Source of the DNA: Streptomyces ferrugineus
GTDB lineage: Bacteria > Actinomycetota > Actinomycetes > Streptomycetales > Streptomycetaceae
Direction: 5' to 3'
Assembly: GCF_015160855.1 (NCBI RefSeq)
Contig: NZ_CP063373.1
Coordinates: 8,035,001-8,099,000, forward strand
Length of the DNA stretch: 64,000 nucleotides
Position numbers and translations under genes: made by a program. Numbering within the stretch: position 1 is the stretch's first letter; the number at the start of each line of letters is the position of its first letter. Below the pieces are notes generated by a model. The model was not told the DNA's origin. It was given only the letters and a program-made list of their open reading frames with translations, and made no database searches. This document shows positions 46,203 through 57,098 of the stretch, one piece after another.

Positions 46203-46510
46203 TACGACGAGGTCGTCGCGGCGCCGAAGGAGATGGTGGAGTCCCTGAAGGTCGGCGACCCGTCCGCGCCGGGGAGCCCGCCTCTGCGTCACTCCCGTCC
46301 TGGCCGTGATCGCCTACGACTCGTCGTACGGCCTGTCCGGAGGTGTCTGGTCGTCAAGCACCGACAGGGCCATGGCCGTTGCCCGTCGGCTCCGCACCGG
46401 AACGGTCACCCTCAATGGTTCGCCCATCGGCTTCGACGGGGCGCGAGTACGGCATGGCCGGTCTCTCCGAGTACGTCGAGCAGGAGACGATCGCCCACCA
46501 CAACCCCTAG
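46203..46510 (+). pseudogene. aldehyde dehydrogenase remnant
   Basis: Three ALDH fragments can be read in shifting plus frames. The first is YDEVVAAPKEMVESLKVGDPSAPG (about 46203-46275, trimmed). The second is TPVLAVIAYDSSYGLSGGVWSSSTDRAMAVARRLRTGTVTLNGS (trimmed), with the segment usually between IAYD and SSYG missing. The third is the C-terminal end REYGMAGLSEYVEQ...AHHNP ending in TAG at 46510. Only about 100 of some 480 codons remain, with at least two deletions and frameshifts. It is a decayed relic and explains an otherwise gene-free stretch (46039-46506). Confidence 0.75.
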
Positions 46511-47010
46511 CGGTCCGCCACCCTCATCTCGAACCAGGTCGTCTTGCCACGCGGCAGCAGATCCACGCCCCAGCGGTCGGAGAGTTTGTCGACGAGGAAC
46601 AGGCCCCGGCCGCTGACGTCCATCTCCTGGACCGGCATCAGGCAGGGCAGGCCGCGGGACGGGTCGCGGACCTCGATGCGGATCCAGCCCCGGCGGCGGC
46701 GCATGCGGAGGCCGAAGACGCGGGCGCCGGTGTGGCGGACGGCGTTGCCGACCAGTTCCGAGACGAGCAGGACCGCGTCCTCCGCCATCTTGGGGGTGAG
46801 GCCCCACTGGCGCAGAACGACCACCTGGGCCAGTCGGCGCGCCGTAGCGGCGGACTCGGGGCGGGACGGGAGCGGAACCTCGGCCTCCGTGGGATTGCCG
46901 AACAGTTCCAGCGCCTTTGATGCAGCTTCGTCCTCGACCGCCGGCGACCAGCGTGCCGCAGTCGCACGGCCGTTTCCCCGCGGGTGTTCGACACCCTCCA
47001 GCCCCGCCAT
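46507..47010 (-). CDS. ATP-binding anti-sigma/HATPase-like regulator
   Basis: This 167-residue protein carries a single HATPase_c_2 (SpoIIAB/RsbW-like) domain. The N box is in LLVSELVGNAVRHTG, and the G1-like element is DVSGRGLFLVDKLSD. Such proteins in Streptomyces act as small kinases of anti-anti-sigma factors or as sensors. I choose the ATG at 47010; upstream starts at 47091 or a GTG at about 47058 are possible. It has no partner gene here. Confidence 0.8.
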   Translation of the reverse strand: MAGLEGVEHPRGNGRATAARWSPAVEDEAASKALELFGNPTEAEVPLPSRPESAATARRLAQVVVLRQWGLTPKMAEDAVLLVSELVGNAVRHTGARVFGLRMRRRRGWIRIEVRDPSRGLPCLMPVQEMDVSGRGLFLVDKLSDRWGVDLLPRGKTTWFEMRVADR

Positions 47011-47300
47011 GCCCCCATCATGGCCGCCCGTGGCGCCCCCCGGGGCCGTTCCGGAGGAATACACCCCCCGGAAGACCTCATTCCGGATCATCCGACTGGC
47101 ATATGACACCGGCAGTTCGGAGGCCTTCACAGCCCGTCTGGCCTGCGACGAAGGGTCCACTGGCGGCAATCGACGGGCTCCCTCGACAAGACAGGCTTAA
47201 GGTTGCCTTAAGGCTGCCATAAACCGCCCCATCGAGGGACCCCGGATCAGACATCCCGTCAATTACAAGGGACGCGGACGACTTTGGAGGCGGGCAGCCG

Positions 47301-48068
47301 TCAGCGGAACTTCGCCTTGCCCGGGCCCTCCTCCACGAAGCTCCGCATCCCCCGCTCCCGGTCCTCCGTCGCGAACAGCCCCGCGAACCAGCTCCGTTCC
47401 ACCGCCAGGCCGGTCTCGATGTCCGTCTCCAGGCCCGTGTCGATCGACTCCTTGGCCGCGCGCAGCGCGATGGCCGGGCCCTGAGCCAGCTTCGCCGCCC
47501 AGGCGTGCGCCTCCGCGTAGACCTGGTCCGGCGCCACGACACGGTCCACCAGGCCCAACTCCCGCGCCTCGTCGGCCTTGACCATGCGACCCGTGAAGAT
47601 CAGGTCCTTCGCCTTGGACGGGCCGATCAGCCGGGCCAGCCGCTGGGTGCCGCCCGCGCCCGGGATCAGGCCGAGCAGGATCTCCGGCTGGCCCAGCTTG
47701 GCGTTGTCCCCGGCGATCCGGTAGTCCGCGCACAGCGCCAACTCGCAGCCGCCGCCGAGCGCGTAGCCCGTCACCGCCGCCACCACCGGCTTCGGGATCC
47801 GGGCGACCGCCGTGAACGACTCCTGCAACGCCCGGGAGCGCAGGACCATCGCGGTGTGGTCCATGGCCTGCATCTCCTTGATGTCCGCGCCCGCCGCGAA
47901 CACCTTGTCCCCGCCGTAGATCACCACGGCGCGTACGTCGTCCCGCCGGGTCGCCTCCTCGGCGAGTTCCTTGAGCCGGTCCTGGGTGGCGACGTCCAGC
48001 GCGTTCATGGGCGGGCGGTCGAGACGGAGGGTGCCGACGCCTTCGGCGACTTCGAGATTCACGGTCAT
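47301..48068 (-). CDS. enoyl-CoA hydratase/isomerase family protein
   Basis: This 255-residue crotonase-fold enzyme is probably an enoyl-CoA hydratase of fatty acid or branched-chain acid degradation. The oxyanion hole is in FAAGADIKEM and GYALGGGCELAL. The catalytic Glu lies in LGQPEILLGLIPGAGGTQRL, with the first Glu in GGGCELAL. About 290 bases upstream of the neighbouring ATPase gene hold no further gene. Confidence 0.92.
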   Translation of the reverse strand: MTVNLEVAEGVGTLRLDRPPMNALDVATQDRLKELAEEATRRDDVRAVVIYGGDKVFAAGADIKEMQAMDHTAMVLRSRALQESFTAVARIPKPVVAAVTGYALGGGCELALCADYRIAGDNAKLGQPEILLGLIPGAGGTQRLARLIGPSKAKDLIFTGRMVKADEARELGLVDRVVAPDQVYAEAHAWAAKLAQGPAIALRAAKESIDTGLETDIETGLAVERSWFAGLFATEDRERGMRSFVEEGPGKAKFR

Positions 48069-48096
48069 GCGAGCAGGTTAACGGGGGCTAACGGCT

Positions 48097-48142
48097 ACGG
48101 CCCCGGTGCCGTACCTCACATCGAGGCGGGCGCCGGGGCCGT
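48097..48142 (-). terminator. hairpin terminator after the first L,D-transpeptidase gene
   Basis: A 14-bp inverted repeat (ACGGCCCCGGTGCC at 48097-48110, GGCGCCGGGGCCGT at 48129-48142, one wobble) lies just after the stop at 48160. Confidence 0.65.
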
Positions 48143-48159
48143 ACGTCCGAAAGGGGGCC

Positions 48160-49392
48160 CTAGGCCTTCCACTTCTCCCACGACATGTTCCAGCCGTTCA
48201 GGCCGTTGTCGGGGGCGACCGTCGCGTCGTTGGAGTTCTTCACCACCACCACGTCGCCGATCATCGAGTGGTTGAAGAACCACGCGGCCGGTGTCCCGCT
48301 GTCGTAGGCGCCCTTGACGTCGCGCAGGCCGATGCAGCCGTGGCTGGCGTTGTAGTTGCCGAAGGCGCCGCCGCCCCAGTAGTTGCCGTGGATGAAGGTG
48401 CCGGAGTCGGTCAGGCGGGTGGCGTGCGGGACGTCCTTGATGTCGTACTCGCCCTCGTAGCCGACCGTGTCGCCGTTCATCCGGGTCTGGACGAACTTCT
48501 CGGTCATCACCATCTGGCCGTTCCAGGTGTCGTACCCGGGCTTGCCGGTGGTGACGGGGATGGTCTTGACGACCTTGCCGTCCTGGGTGACCTTCATCTG
48601 CCTGGTCTTCACGTCGACGACCGAGACCTGGTTGCGGCCGATGGTGAAGGTGACCTTCTTGTCCTGCTCGCCGTAGACGCCGGGGCGGCCCTCCACGCCG
48701 TCGAGGTTGAGCTCGACCGTGACCTTCGTGCCGGTCTTCCAGTACTTCTCGGGACGGAAGTCCAGGCGGTCGTTGCCGAACCAGTGGCCCGCGACCTCGA
48801 CGGCCGGCTCGGTCTTGATGGTGATCGCCTTCTCGACGTCCTCCGGGTTGGTGATGCCCCGGGTGAAGCGGAGGGAGAACGGCATTCCGACGCCGACCTT
48901 GGAGCCGTCCTCGGGAGTGAAGCGTCCGATGAAGGTGTTCTTCGGAGTCAGAGTGGTGAAGTCGGCCTCCTTGGCGGCCTCCAGGCCCGCGGAGTCCTTG
49001 GCGACCGCGTGCACCGAGTACGTGGTGGCCGCGGCGAGGTGCGTGGACGGCGTCCAGGTCGCACCGTCACCGGATATCTCGCCGTCTATCGCGTTGCCCT
49101 TGGCGTCCTTGACCTCGACGCTCGTCAGCTTGCCCTTGGCCGCGGTCACCTTCAGCGCCCCGCTGGTGTCGACGGACTTCGCGCCGTCGCCCGGCGCTAT
49201 GGTCACGACCGCCTGGGACTTCTCGGCCTTGGCCGTGCCGGCGTCCCCGCCCTTCCCGTTCCCGGCGCCCGAGTCCGATCCACCGCCCCCGCCGCACGCG
49301 GTGACGGCGAGCAGCAGCGCCCCCGCCACCACGGAGAGCCCCTTGCGGCTCCGTCCTCGCGCCCCCACCGACGCCCCCGATATCGGCCGCAC
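48160..49392 (-). CDS. L,D-transpeptidase lipoprotein, paralogue 1
   Basis: This exported lipoprotein of about 410 residues makes 3-3 cross-links in peptidoglycan. A signal peptide with the lipobox VTAC (Cys at about 33) is followed by a Gly/Ser linker, two Ig-like domains and a YkuD catalytic domain with HGNYW and the active-site SHGCIGLRD. The C-terminus ends in GLNGWNMSWEKWKA. I use the GTG at 49392; a TTG two codons upstream (49398) is also possible. Its neighbour is a close paralogue. Confidence 0.9.
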   Translation of the reverse strand: MRPISGASVGARGRSRKGLSVVAGALLLAVTACGGGGGSDSGAGNGKGGDAGTAKAEKSQAVVTIAPGDGAKSVDTSGALKVTAAKGKLTSVEVKDAKGNAIDGEISGDGATWTPSTHLAAATTYSVHAVAKDSAGLEAAKEADFTTLTPKNTFIGRFTPEDGSKVGVGMPFSLRFTRGITNPEDVEKAITIKTEPAVEVAGHWFGNDRLDFRPEKYWKTGTKVTVELNLDGVEGRPGVYGEQDKKVTFTIGRNQVSVVDVKTRQMKVTQDGKVVKTIPVTTGKPGYDTWNGQMVMTEKFVQTRMNGDTVGYEGEYDIKDVPHATRLTDSGTFIHGNYWGGGAFGNYNASHGCIGLRDVKGAYDSGTPAAWFFNHSMIGDVVVVKNSNDATVAPDNGLNGWNMSWEKWKA

Positions 49393-49577
49393 GTTCAAGT
49401 CCTACTCCCCTCCCCGGGCACCAAGGCCCCGTCCCCCCGCGCGCCCGCCGCGCGCATCGGCGCATATTAACCTCCAGGCCAGGGGCGTCGGCGCCGTCTG
49501 TTTGTCACCGTTCCGTTCCAACATCGGCAGTTGGCCGGCTGTTCGGGCGGCGCACCGCAACTCACCCCCCTGTCGGA

Positions 49578-50816
49578 TTACTTCACCGCACTACCTGCCT
49601 TCCACTCCTTCCAGCCCATATTCCATCCTCCGAGGCCATTGTCGGGAGCGACCTTTTTGTCTTTGCTGCGGACGACTTCGACGACGTCCCCGACCAGGCT
49701 GCGGTCGAAGAACCAGCCCGCGGGCGTGTCGGAGCCGCCGCCCTTGACGTCCATGAGGCCGACGCAGCCGTGGCTGACATTGGTCCGGCCGAAGATCGAG
49801 GCGTCGGCCCAGTAGTTGCCGTGCAGGAAGGTGCCGGAGTCGGTCAGGCGCATGGCGTGCGGGACGTCGGGGATGTCGTACTCGCCCTTGCCGTTCTTCT
49901 TCTTGAAGCCGACGGTGGCGCCGTTCATGCGGGTCAGTTCGAGCATCTCGGTGACCACCATCTTGCCGTTGTAGGTGGTGGTCTTCGGGGCGCCCGCGGT
50001 CACGGGGACGGTGGCGAGCAGTTCGTCGTCGCGCCGGACCTCCATGGTGTGCTTGGCGGCGTCGACGAGCGAGGCCTGATGGCGGCCGACGGTGAAGGAG
50101 AACGTCTTGTACTGGAGGCCGTAGACCCCGGGTGCCCCCTCGACGTCCCGCAGGCGCAGGGCGACGGTGACCCTGGTGCCGGGCTTCCAGTAGGTCCGGG
50201 GGCGGAAGTCGAGGCGGGCCCTGCCGAACCAGTGCGGGCTGACCTCCACGGCCGGCTCGGCGGTGACCTGGACGGCGCGTTCGACGGCCGCCCGGTCGCG
50301 GATCTCCCGGTTGAACTCCAGGGAGACGATCATCCCGGTGCCGACGGTGGAGCGGTTCTCCGGGGCGACGTAGCCGATGAACCGCTCGTCGGGGACGTAC
50401 GTGGTGAAGGTCGTGTGCCGTGCGCTGCGGCGCCCGTGGCCGTCGAGGGCCACCGCGTCGATCGTGTACTTGGCGGCCAGCGCGAGCCTGTCGTCCTCGG
50501 GCTCCCAGCGCAGGCCGTCCTTGGAGATGTGCCCGGGGACGGGGGTCTCCTGGGCGTCCTGGGACTTGACGACCCTGACCGACTCCAGGCGCCCGCTGGG
50601 CACGCGGACGAGCAGCCGGTCGTCGGGGCGTGCGCCCTTGGAGCCGTCGTCTGGGGTGACCCGGATGACGTCCTCGGGTGCCGGCGCCTTGCCCAGCATC
50701 TCGCCGATGCCGCCGTCCGAAGTACAGCCGGCCGCCCCGGCCAGCAGTCCTGCCCATGTCAGTACGGCGGCCAACGCGGCCCCCGCGCGCCGCGCGCGCC
50801 CTTGTGCATGCCTCAC
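49578..50816 (-). CDS. L,D-transpeptidase lipoprotein, paralogue 2
   Basis: This 412-residue paralogue of the preceding gene has a lipobox at GAAGC (Cys at about 29), Ig-like domains and a YkuD domain with HGNYWAD and SHGCVGLMD. It ends in GLGGWNMGWKEWKAGSAVK. The GTG at 50816 is chosen. Two adjacent copies of this transpeptidase type suggest a local duplication followed by divergence. Having its own upstream region, it is probably expressed independently. Confidence 0.9.
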   Translation of the reverse strand: MRHAQGRARRAGAALAAVLTWAGLLAGAAGCTSDGGIGEMLGKAPAPEDVIRVTPDDGSKGARPDDRLLVRVPSGRLESVRVVKSQDAQETPVPGHISKDGLRWEPEDDRLALAAKYTIDAVALDGHGRRSARHTTFTTYVPDERFIGYVAPENRSTVGTGMIVSLEFNREIRDRAAVERAVQVTAEPAVEVSPHWFGRARLDFRPRTYWKPGTRVTVALRLRDVEGAPGVYGLQYKTFSFTVGRHQASLVDAAKHTMEVRRDDELLATVPVTAGAPKTTTYNGKMVVTEMLELTRMNGATVGFKKKNGKGEYDIPDVPHAMRLTDSGTFLHGNYWADASIFGRTNVSHGCVGLMDVKGGGSDTPAGWFFDRSLVGDVVEVVRSKDKKVAPDNGLGGWNMGWKEWKAGSAVK

Positions 50817-50973
50817 GAAGACCCCAACGACCGGGGCGGCCCTGGGGAAACGTGAGTGCGAGCCATGCGGTGGGCAGAACATGTGGGAGGACGACGCGAA
50901 GGGGAGCCGCGGCTGGACGACCGCGTGCCCCCTTTCCACATCGTGTGGTCCGTGAGCCGTGGGAGGCCGACAG

Positions 50974-53229
<2,256 letters not shown>

Positions 53230-53299
53230 GGGGTTTTCGCCCCCGCCGCCCCTACCCGTCCCATCCCCAGGGGCCCCGCCCCTTCGACCCCGGACCCTT

Positions 53300-53320
53300 T
53301 CTGGGGGCTGCGCCCCCAGA
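53300..53320. terminator. hairpin terminator, dispersed-repeat type
   Basis: A perfect 9-bp inverted repeat (TCTGGGGGC/GCCCCCAGA) with a TGC loop lies between the convergent glgX and response-regulator genes. The sequence belongs to a palindrome type common in Streptomyces intergenic DNA. Confidence 0.7.
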
Positions 53321-53327
53321 CCCCCCT

Positions 53328-53975
53328 TCAGCCCAGGATCCCCCGCTGGTAAGCCGTCGCGACCGCCGCCGCGCGGTCGTTGACGCCCAGCTTGGCGTAC
53401 AGGTGGGTGAGGTGGGTCTTCACGGTCGCCTCGCTGATGAAGAGCTCACGGGCGATCTCGCGGTTGGAGGTGCCCTTGGCGACCAGGGCCAGGACCTCGC
53501 GCTCACGGGCGGAGAGGGGCTCGCCCGCGGGGGCCTTCGGCGCGCGGACGGCGGAGACCAGGCGGGAGGCGACGGCCGGGGAGAGTACCGTGCGGCCCTC
53601 GGCGGCGGCCCGGACCGCGGTGCACAGCTCGTCGCGCGGGGCGTCCTTGAGCAGGTAGCCCGTGGCTCCCGCCTCGATGGCGGGGAGGGTGTCGGAGTCG
53701 GTATCGTACGTGGTCAGTACGAGGATCTTGGCGCGGGCGCCGACGCGGGTGAGGTGGGCGATGGCCGCGACCCCGCCGCCGCCCGGCATGCGCAGGTCCA
53801 TCAGGATCACGTCGGGGTCGAGGGCGGCGGCCCGTTCCAGGGCCTCCTCGCCGTTCGACGCCTCGCCGAGCACCTTGAATCCGGGTGCGGACTCGAACAT
53901 GCCGCGCAGACCGTCCCGTACGACGGGATGGTCGTCGACGATCAACAGGGAGATGGCCGCCTCGTCGCTACTCAT
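53328..53975 (-). CDS. NarL/FixJ-type response regulator
   Basis: This 215-residue regulator has a receiver domain with the phosphorylated Asp60 in VILMDLRMPG and acidic pocket in LLIVDDHPVVRDGL. A C-terminal LuxR helix-turn-helix follows (SAREREVLALVAKGTSNREIA, trimmed). Its start overlaps the end of the histidine kinase gene by 8 bases, so the two are co-translated. The likely target is the ABC exporter genes immediately upstream. Confidence 0.95.
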   Translation of the reverse strand: MSSDEAAISLLIVDDHPVVRDGLRGMFESAPGFKVLGEASNGEEALERAAALDPDVILMDLRMPGGGGVAAIAHLTRVGARAKILVLTTYDTDSDTLPAIEAGATGYLLKDAPRDELCTAVRAAAEGRTVLSPAVASRLVSAVRAPKAPAGEPLSAREREVLALVAKGTSNREIARELFISEATVKTHLTHLYAKLGVNDRAAAVATAYQRGILG

Positions 53976-55230
53976 GGCGCACCAACGGTACGCGAGCCGA
54001 CAGCGCGGTGCCGCGCCCCGGTTCGGACTCGACGGTCAGGCAGCCGGCCATGCGCTCGGCGCGGGCGCGCATGCCGGGCAGTCCGAAGCCGCCGTCGCTG
54101 CCGCGCTCGGGGAGGCTGAGCGGGTCGAAGCCCCGGCCGTCGTCGCGGATGTCGAGGATCACCTCGTCGCCGAGGAAGGAGAGGGTGACGCCGACGCGGG
54201 TCGCGCGGGCGTGCCGGGAGGCGTTGGACAGGGCTTCCTGGGCGATCCTGAGCAGGGTCGCCGACAGCTCGTCGTGGAGCTGTTCCGCGGTGCCGGTGAC
54301 GGTGAAGTCGGCGCGTACGCCGGTGCGTTGCGCCCATTCGGTGACCGTGCTCCGCAGCGCCTGCGGAAGCCCGTCGTGCTCCAGCGCCACGGGGGCGAGG
54401 TTGTGCACCGAGCGGCGGGCCTCGCCGAGGCTGTGGCGGGCGAGGGCGCTGGCGCGGTCGAGGTGGACGCGGGCGGTGGGCAGGTCGGGGGCGTTCGCGA
54501 CGACCTGGAGCTGGGCGATGATGCCGGTCAGGCCCTGGGCGATGGTGTCGTGGATCTCGGCGGCCAGCCGACGGCGCTCGTCGGCGACGCCGGCCTCGCG
54601 GGCCTGGACGAGGAGTTGGGTGTGGAGGGCGGCGTTCTCGTCGAGCGCCTGCTGCAACGCGGTGTTGGTGCGTTCGAGTTCGGCGATGGTGGCGACGCGT
54701 TCGCGGGAGCGCTGCTTCTCCTGCGCGGTGAAGTGAGCGACGAACAGATGCAAGGCGGCGTTGACGACGACGAGCCCGGCGAACGCCACCCCCTGGCCCG
54801 TGCTCTTTGGCGGCAGCCCGCCGGACTGTGAGCCGGCCATGGTGACGGCGGCGGCGAACACACCGAGCCGCCGCCACCCGCCCGGGAGCAGTTCGTCGGC
54901 GTCCATCAGCCCGGTGGCCGCGTAGAAGCCGAAGAGCGGGTTGATCCAGGTGAGCGCGAAGGCGATCGCCCAGCGGACGACGTAGTACGCGATCCCGGCC
55001 GGGGACGGCGCGCGGCCCCGGTCGGCCCGCCGGTGGCGGGTGCCGTTCCACCACAGCTGGAGCGCGATCGCGGCGACGAGCAGGACCCCGGCGGCATACC
55101 ACTCGGCGGGGCCGTCCATCAGGTCAGCGGCGGCGGCCGAGAGGAGGACGCTGACGCCGAGCAGCCCGTACGGCCCCAGCCTGTGCAACTGCTCCCAGCG
55201 CTGCTCGAGTTGGGTGTCCCCCGCGGTCAT
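53968..55230 (-). CDS. NarL-type sensor histidine kinase
   Basis: This 420-residue kinase has about five N-terminal membrane helices, a coiled-coil linker (TIAELERTNTALQQALDENAAL), a HisKA_3 dimerisation domain with the phosphorylated His in LAAEIHDTIAQGL and a HATPase domain (NASRHARATRVGV, DDGRGFDP). It lacks a large extracellular sensor and so resembles the intramembrane-sensing kinases that control drug exporters. It is encoded directly after the ABC-2 permease gene. Confidence 0.94.
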   Translation of the reverse strand: MTAGDTQLEQRWEQLHRLGPYGLLGVSVLLSAAAADLMDGPAEWYAAGVLLVAAIALQLWWNGTRHRRADRGRAPSPAGIAYYVVRWAIAFALTWINPLFGFYAATGLMDADELLPGGWRRLGVFAAAVTMAGSQSGGLPPKSTGQGVAFAGLVVVNAALHLFVAHFTAQEKQRSRERVATIAELERTNTALQQALDENAALHTQLLVQAREAGVADERRRLAAEIHDTIAQGLTGIIAQLQVVANAPDLPTARVHLDRASALARHSLGEARRSVHNLAPVALEHDGLPQALRSTVTEWAQRTGVRADFTVTGTAEQLHDELSATLLRIAQEALSNASRHARATRVGVTLSFLGDEVILDIRDDGRGFDPLSLPERGSDGGFGLPGMRARAERMAGCLTVESEPGRGTALSARVPLVRHE

Positions 55231-55255
55231 CCCCCCAGTCTGCACGGTCGGCCCC

Positions 55256-55990
55256 CTACTCCCAGCGGAACCAGCGCGCCGCCGTGGCCGACAGCAGCAC
55301 CGCCCAGCCGGCCATGACACCCAGGTGGGCCCAGCCGGGCCAGTCGCCCACCGCCGCCTGGTTCAGCGCTTCGGAGGCCGCTCCGAACGGGGTGAAGCCG
55401 ACGATGTCGGCCAGCACGTCCGGCATGGTCTGCACCGGCAGCCACACCCCCGCGCAGAACATCGCCGGGAAGAACACGACGGACCCGACGGCCCCGGCGA
55501 TCTTCGTCGTCGGCGACAGCGCGGAGACCACCGCGCCGAGCGCGAGCGCGACCAGGACGGCCAGGACGAGCGCGAGGGCGTATCCGAAGGGCTGGCCCGG
55601 CAGCCGTACGTCGAAGCCGATCCGGCCGACCGCGAGGGCCAGCAGCGCGGACAGCAGGGCCGCGCCGCCGTAGACCAGCATCTGCGCGGACAGCAGGGTG
55701 GACGGCCGTACCGGGGTGGTGGACATCCGGCGCAGGATGCCGCGTTCCCGGTAGCCGGTGAGGGTCTGGGGCATGGCCTGGAGCCCGCCGACGATCAGGC
55801 CGAGCAGCACGGCCACGGGGACGTAGACGTCGATGGTCCGCAGCCCGCCGAGGCCGGCCTCGGCGTCGCGGAAGGCCGGGATGGAGCCGAGGATCACCAG
55901 GAGCAGGTTCGGGAACAGCAGCATCCAGAAGAGGGCGCCCGGTTCGCGGCCCAGGAGGCGGATCTCGGTCCTCAGGACGGCGGGGTTCAT
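55256..55990 (-). CDS. ABC-2 type transporter permease
   Basis: This 244-residue permease has six helices of the ABC-2/DrrB type. The motif GYRERGILRRMSTTPVRPSTLL (trimmed) is a hallmark of daunorubicin-resistance-like exporters. Its start overlaps the ATPase gene by 4 bases. Together with the kinase and regulator downstream it forms the common arrangement of an exporter with its sensing two-component system. Confidence 0.93.
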   Translation of the reverse strand: MNPAVLRTEIRLLGREPGALFWMLLFPNLLLVILGSIPAFRDAEAGLGGLRTIDVYVPVAVLLGLIVGGLQAMPQTLTGYRERGILRRMSTTPVRPSTLLSAQMLVYGGAALLSALLALAVGRIGFDVRLPGQPFGYALALVLAVLVALALGAVVSALSPTTKIAGAVGSVVFFPAMFCAGVWLPVQTMPDVLADIVGFTPFGAASEALNQAAVGDWPGWAHLGVMAGWAVLLSATAARWFRWE

Positions 55991-56892
55991 GCCGAGGTCT
56001 CCTTGGTCAGGTCGAGGAACGCGTCATCGAGGGTGGCGTCGGTGACGCGGAGCTGGTGGGCGGTGACATGGCTGCGGGCGAGGAGGGTGATGACGGCGTT
56101 GACGGTCTCGTCGGTGCCGGCGAGCGTGACGCGGCCGTCCTTGTGCTCGACCGAGGCGAGCCCGGGCAGCGCGTTCAGGTCACTGTCGTCGAGCGCGGCG
56201 GACGGCGTGAAGCTGATGACGGTGGCGCCGGCGGAGCGGCGGATCAGTCCGGCCGGGGTGTCCAGGGCGGCGATCCGCCCCTTGTCGATCACGGCGATCC
56301 GGTCGCACAGCCGCTGCGCCTCCTCCATGAAGTGCGTGACGAGCAGGACGGTGACGCCGCTGGCGCGGACGTCCTCGATGAGCTGCCAGGTGTCGCGGCG
56401 GGCGCGCGGGTCCAGGCCGGTGGTGAGCTCGTCCAGGACGACGGCCCGGGGGTTGCCGATGAGGGCGAGGGCGATGAACAGGCGCTGCTTCTGGCCGCCG
56501 GACAGCTTCGCGAACCGGGTGGTCAGCTTGGCGGTCAGGCCGAGGCGTTCGGCGAGCGGCCGCCAGTCGAGCGGGCGCGGATAGAACGCGGCGTACAGCT
56601 CCAGCGCCTCGCGCACGGTGAGCTTGGCCTGCAGCTCGCTCTCCTGGAGCTGGGCGCCGAGGACGCGGGCCACGCGCGCGTGGTCGGCGACGGGGTCGAG
56701 GCCGGTGACCCGGACGCGGCCCGCGTCCGGGACGCGCAGTCCCTCGACGCACTCGACGGTGGTGGTCTTGCCGGCGCCGTTCGGGCCGAGGATGCCGAAG
56801 ATCTCGCCCTCCTCGACGGCGAAGGAGACGCCGTCGACGACGGTGCGGTCGCCGTAGGACTTGCGCAGATCGGTGACTTCTATGACGGACAT
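55987..56892 (-). CDS. ABC-2 transporter ATP-binding protein
   Basis: This 301-residue DrrA-like ATPase powers the adjacent permease. Walker A GPNGAGKTTT, the signature LSGGQKQRLFIALAL, Walker B AVVLDELTTGLD (Leu in place of Pro after the Glu) and the switch His in LVTHFMEEA are all present. A C-terminal domain of about 80 residues matches DUF4162-like regulatory tails. The ATG at 56892 is chosen because MSVIEVTDL is the typical start. Confidence 0.94.
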   Translation of the reverse strand: MSVIEVTDLRKSYGDRTVVDGVSFAVEEGEIFGILGPNGAGKTTTVECVEGLRVPDAGRVRVTGLDPVADHARVARVLGAQLQESELQAKLTVREALELYAAFYPRPLDWRPLAERLGLTAKLTTRFAKLSGGQKQRLFIALALIGNPRAVVLDELTTGLDPRARRDTWQLIEDVRASGVTVLLVTHFMEEAQRLCDRIAVIDKGRIAALDTPAGLIRRSAGATVISFTPSAALDDSDLNALPGLASVEHKDGRVTLAGTDETVNAVITLLARSHVTAHQLRVTDATLDDAFLDLTKETSA

Positions 56893-57098
56893 GGCATCAG
56901 GGTCGCGGGACGGCGGGGCCCGGCACATCGGCCGTCGCGCTCGAAAGAGCATCACCCGATCGGCTGATGAAGCGGGTACGACTTCACGGCCGCGCCTGTA
57001 CGCCCCCTCGAACGCGCAGGTCGTAGGACCAGCGGCCGATTGCGGACCGGCCAAAACTCGGTGGGCAGTGTCAGTGGCGATCCGTAGGCTCGCTGCTG

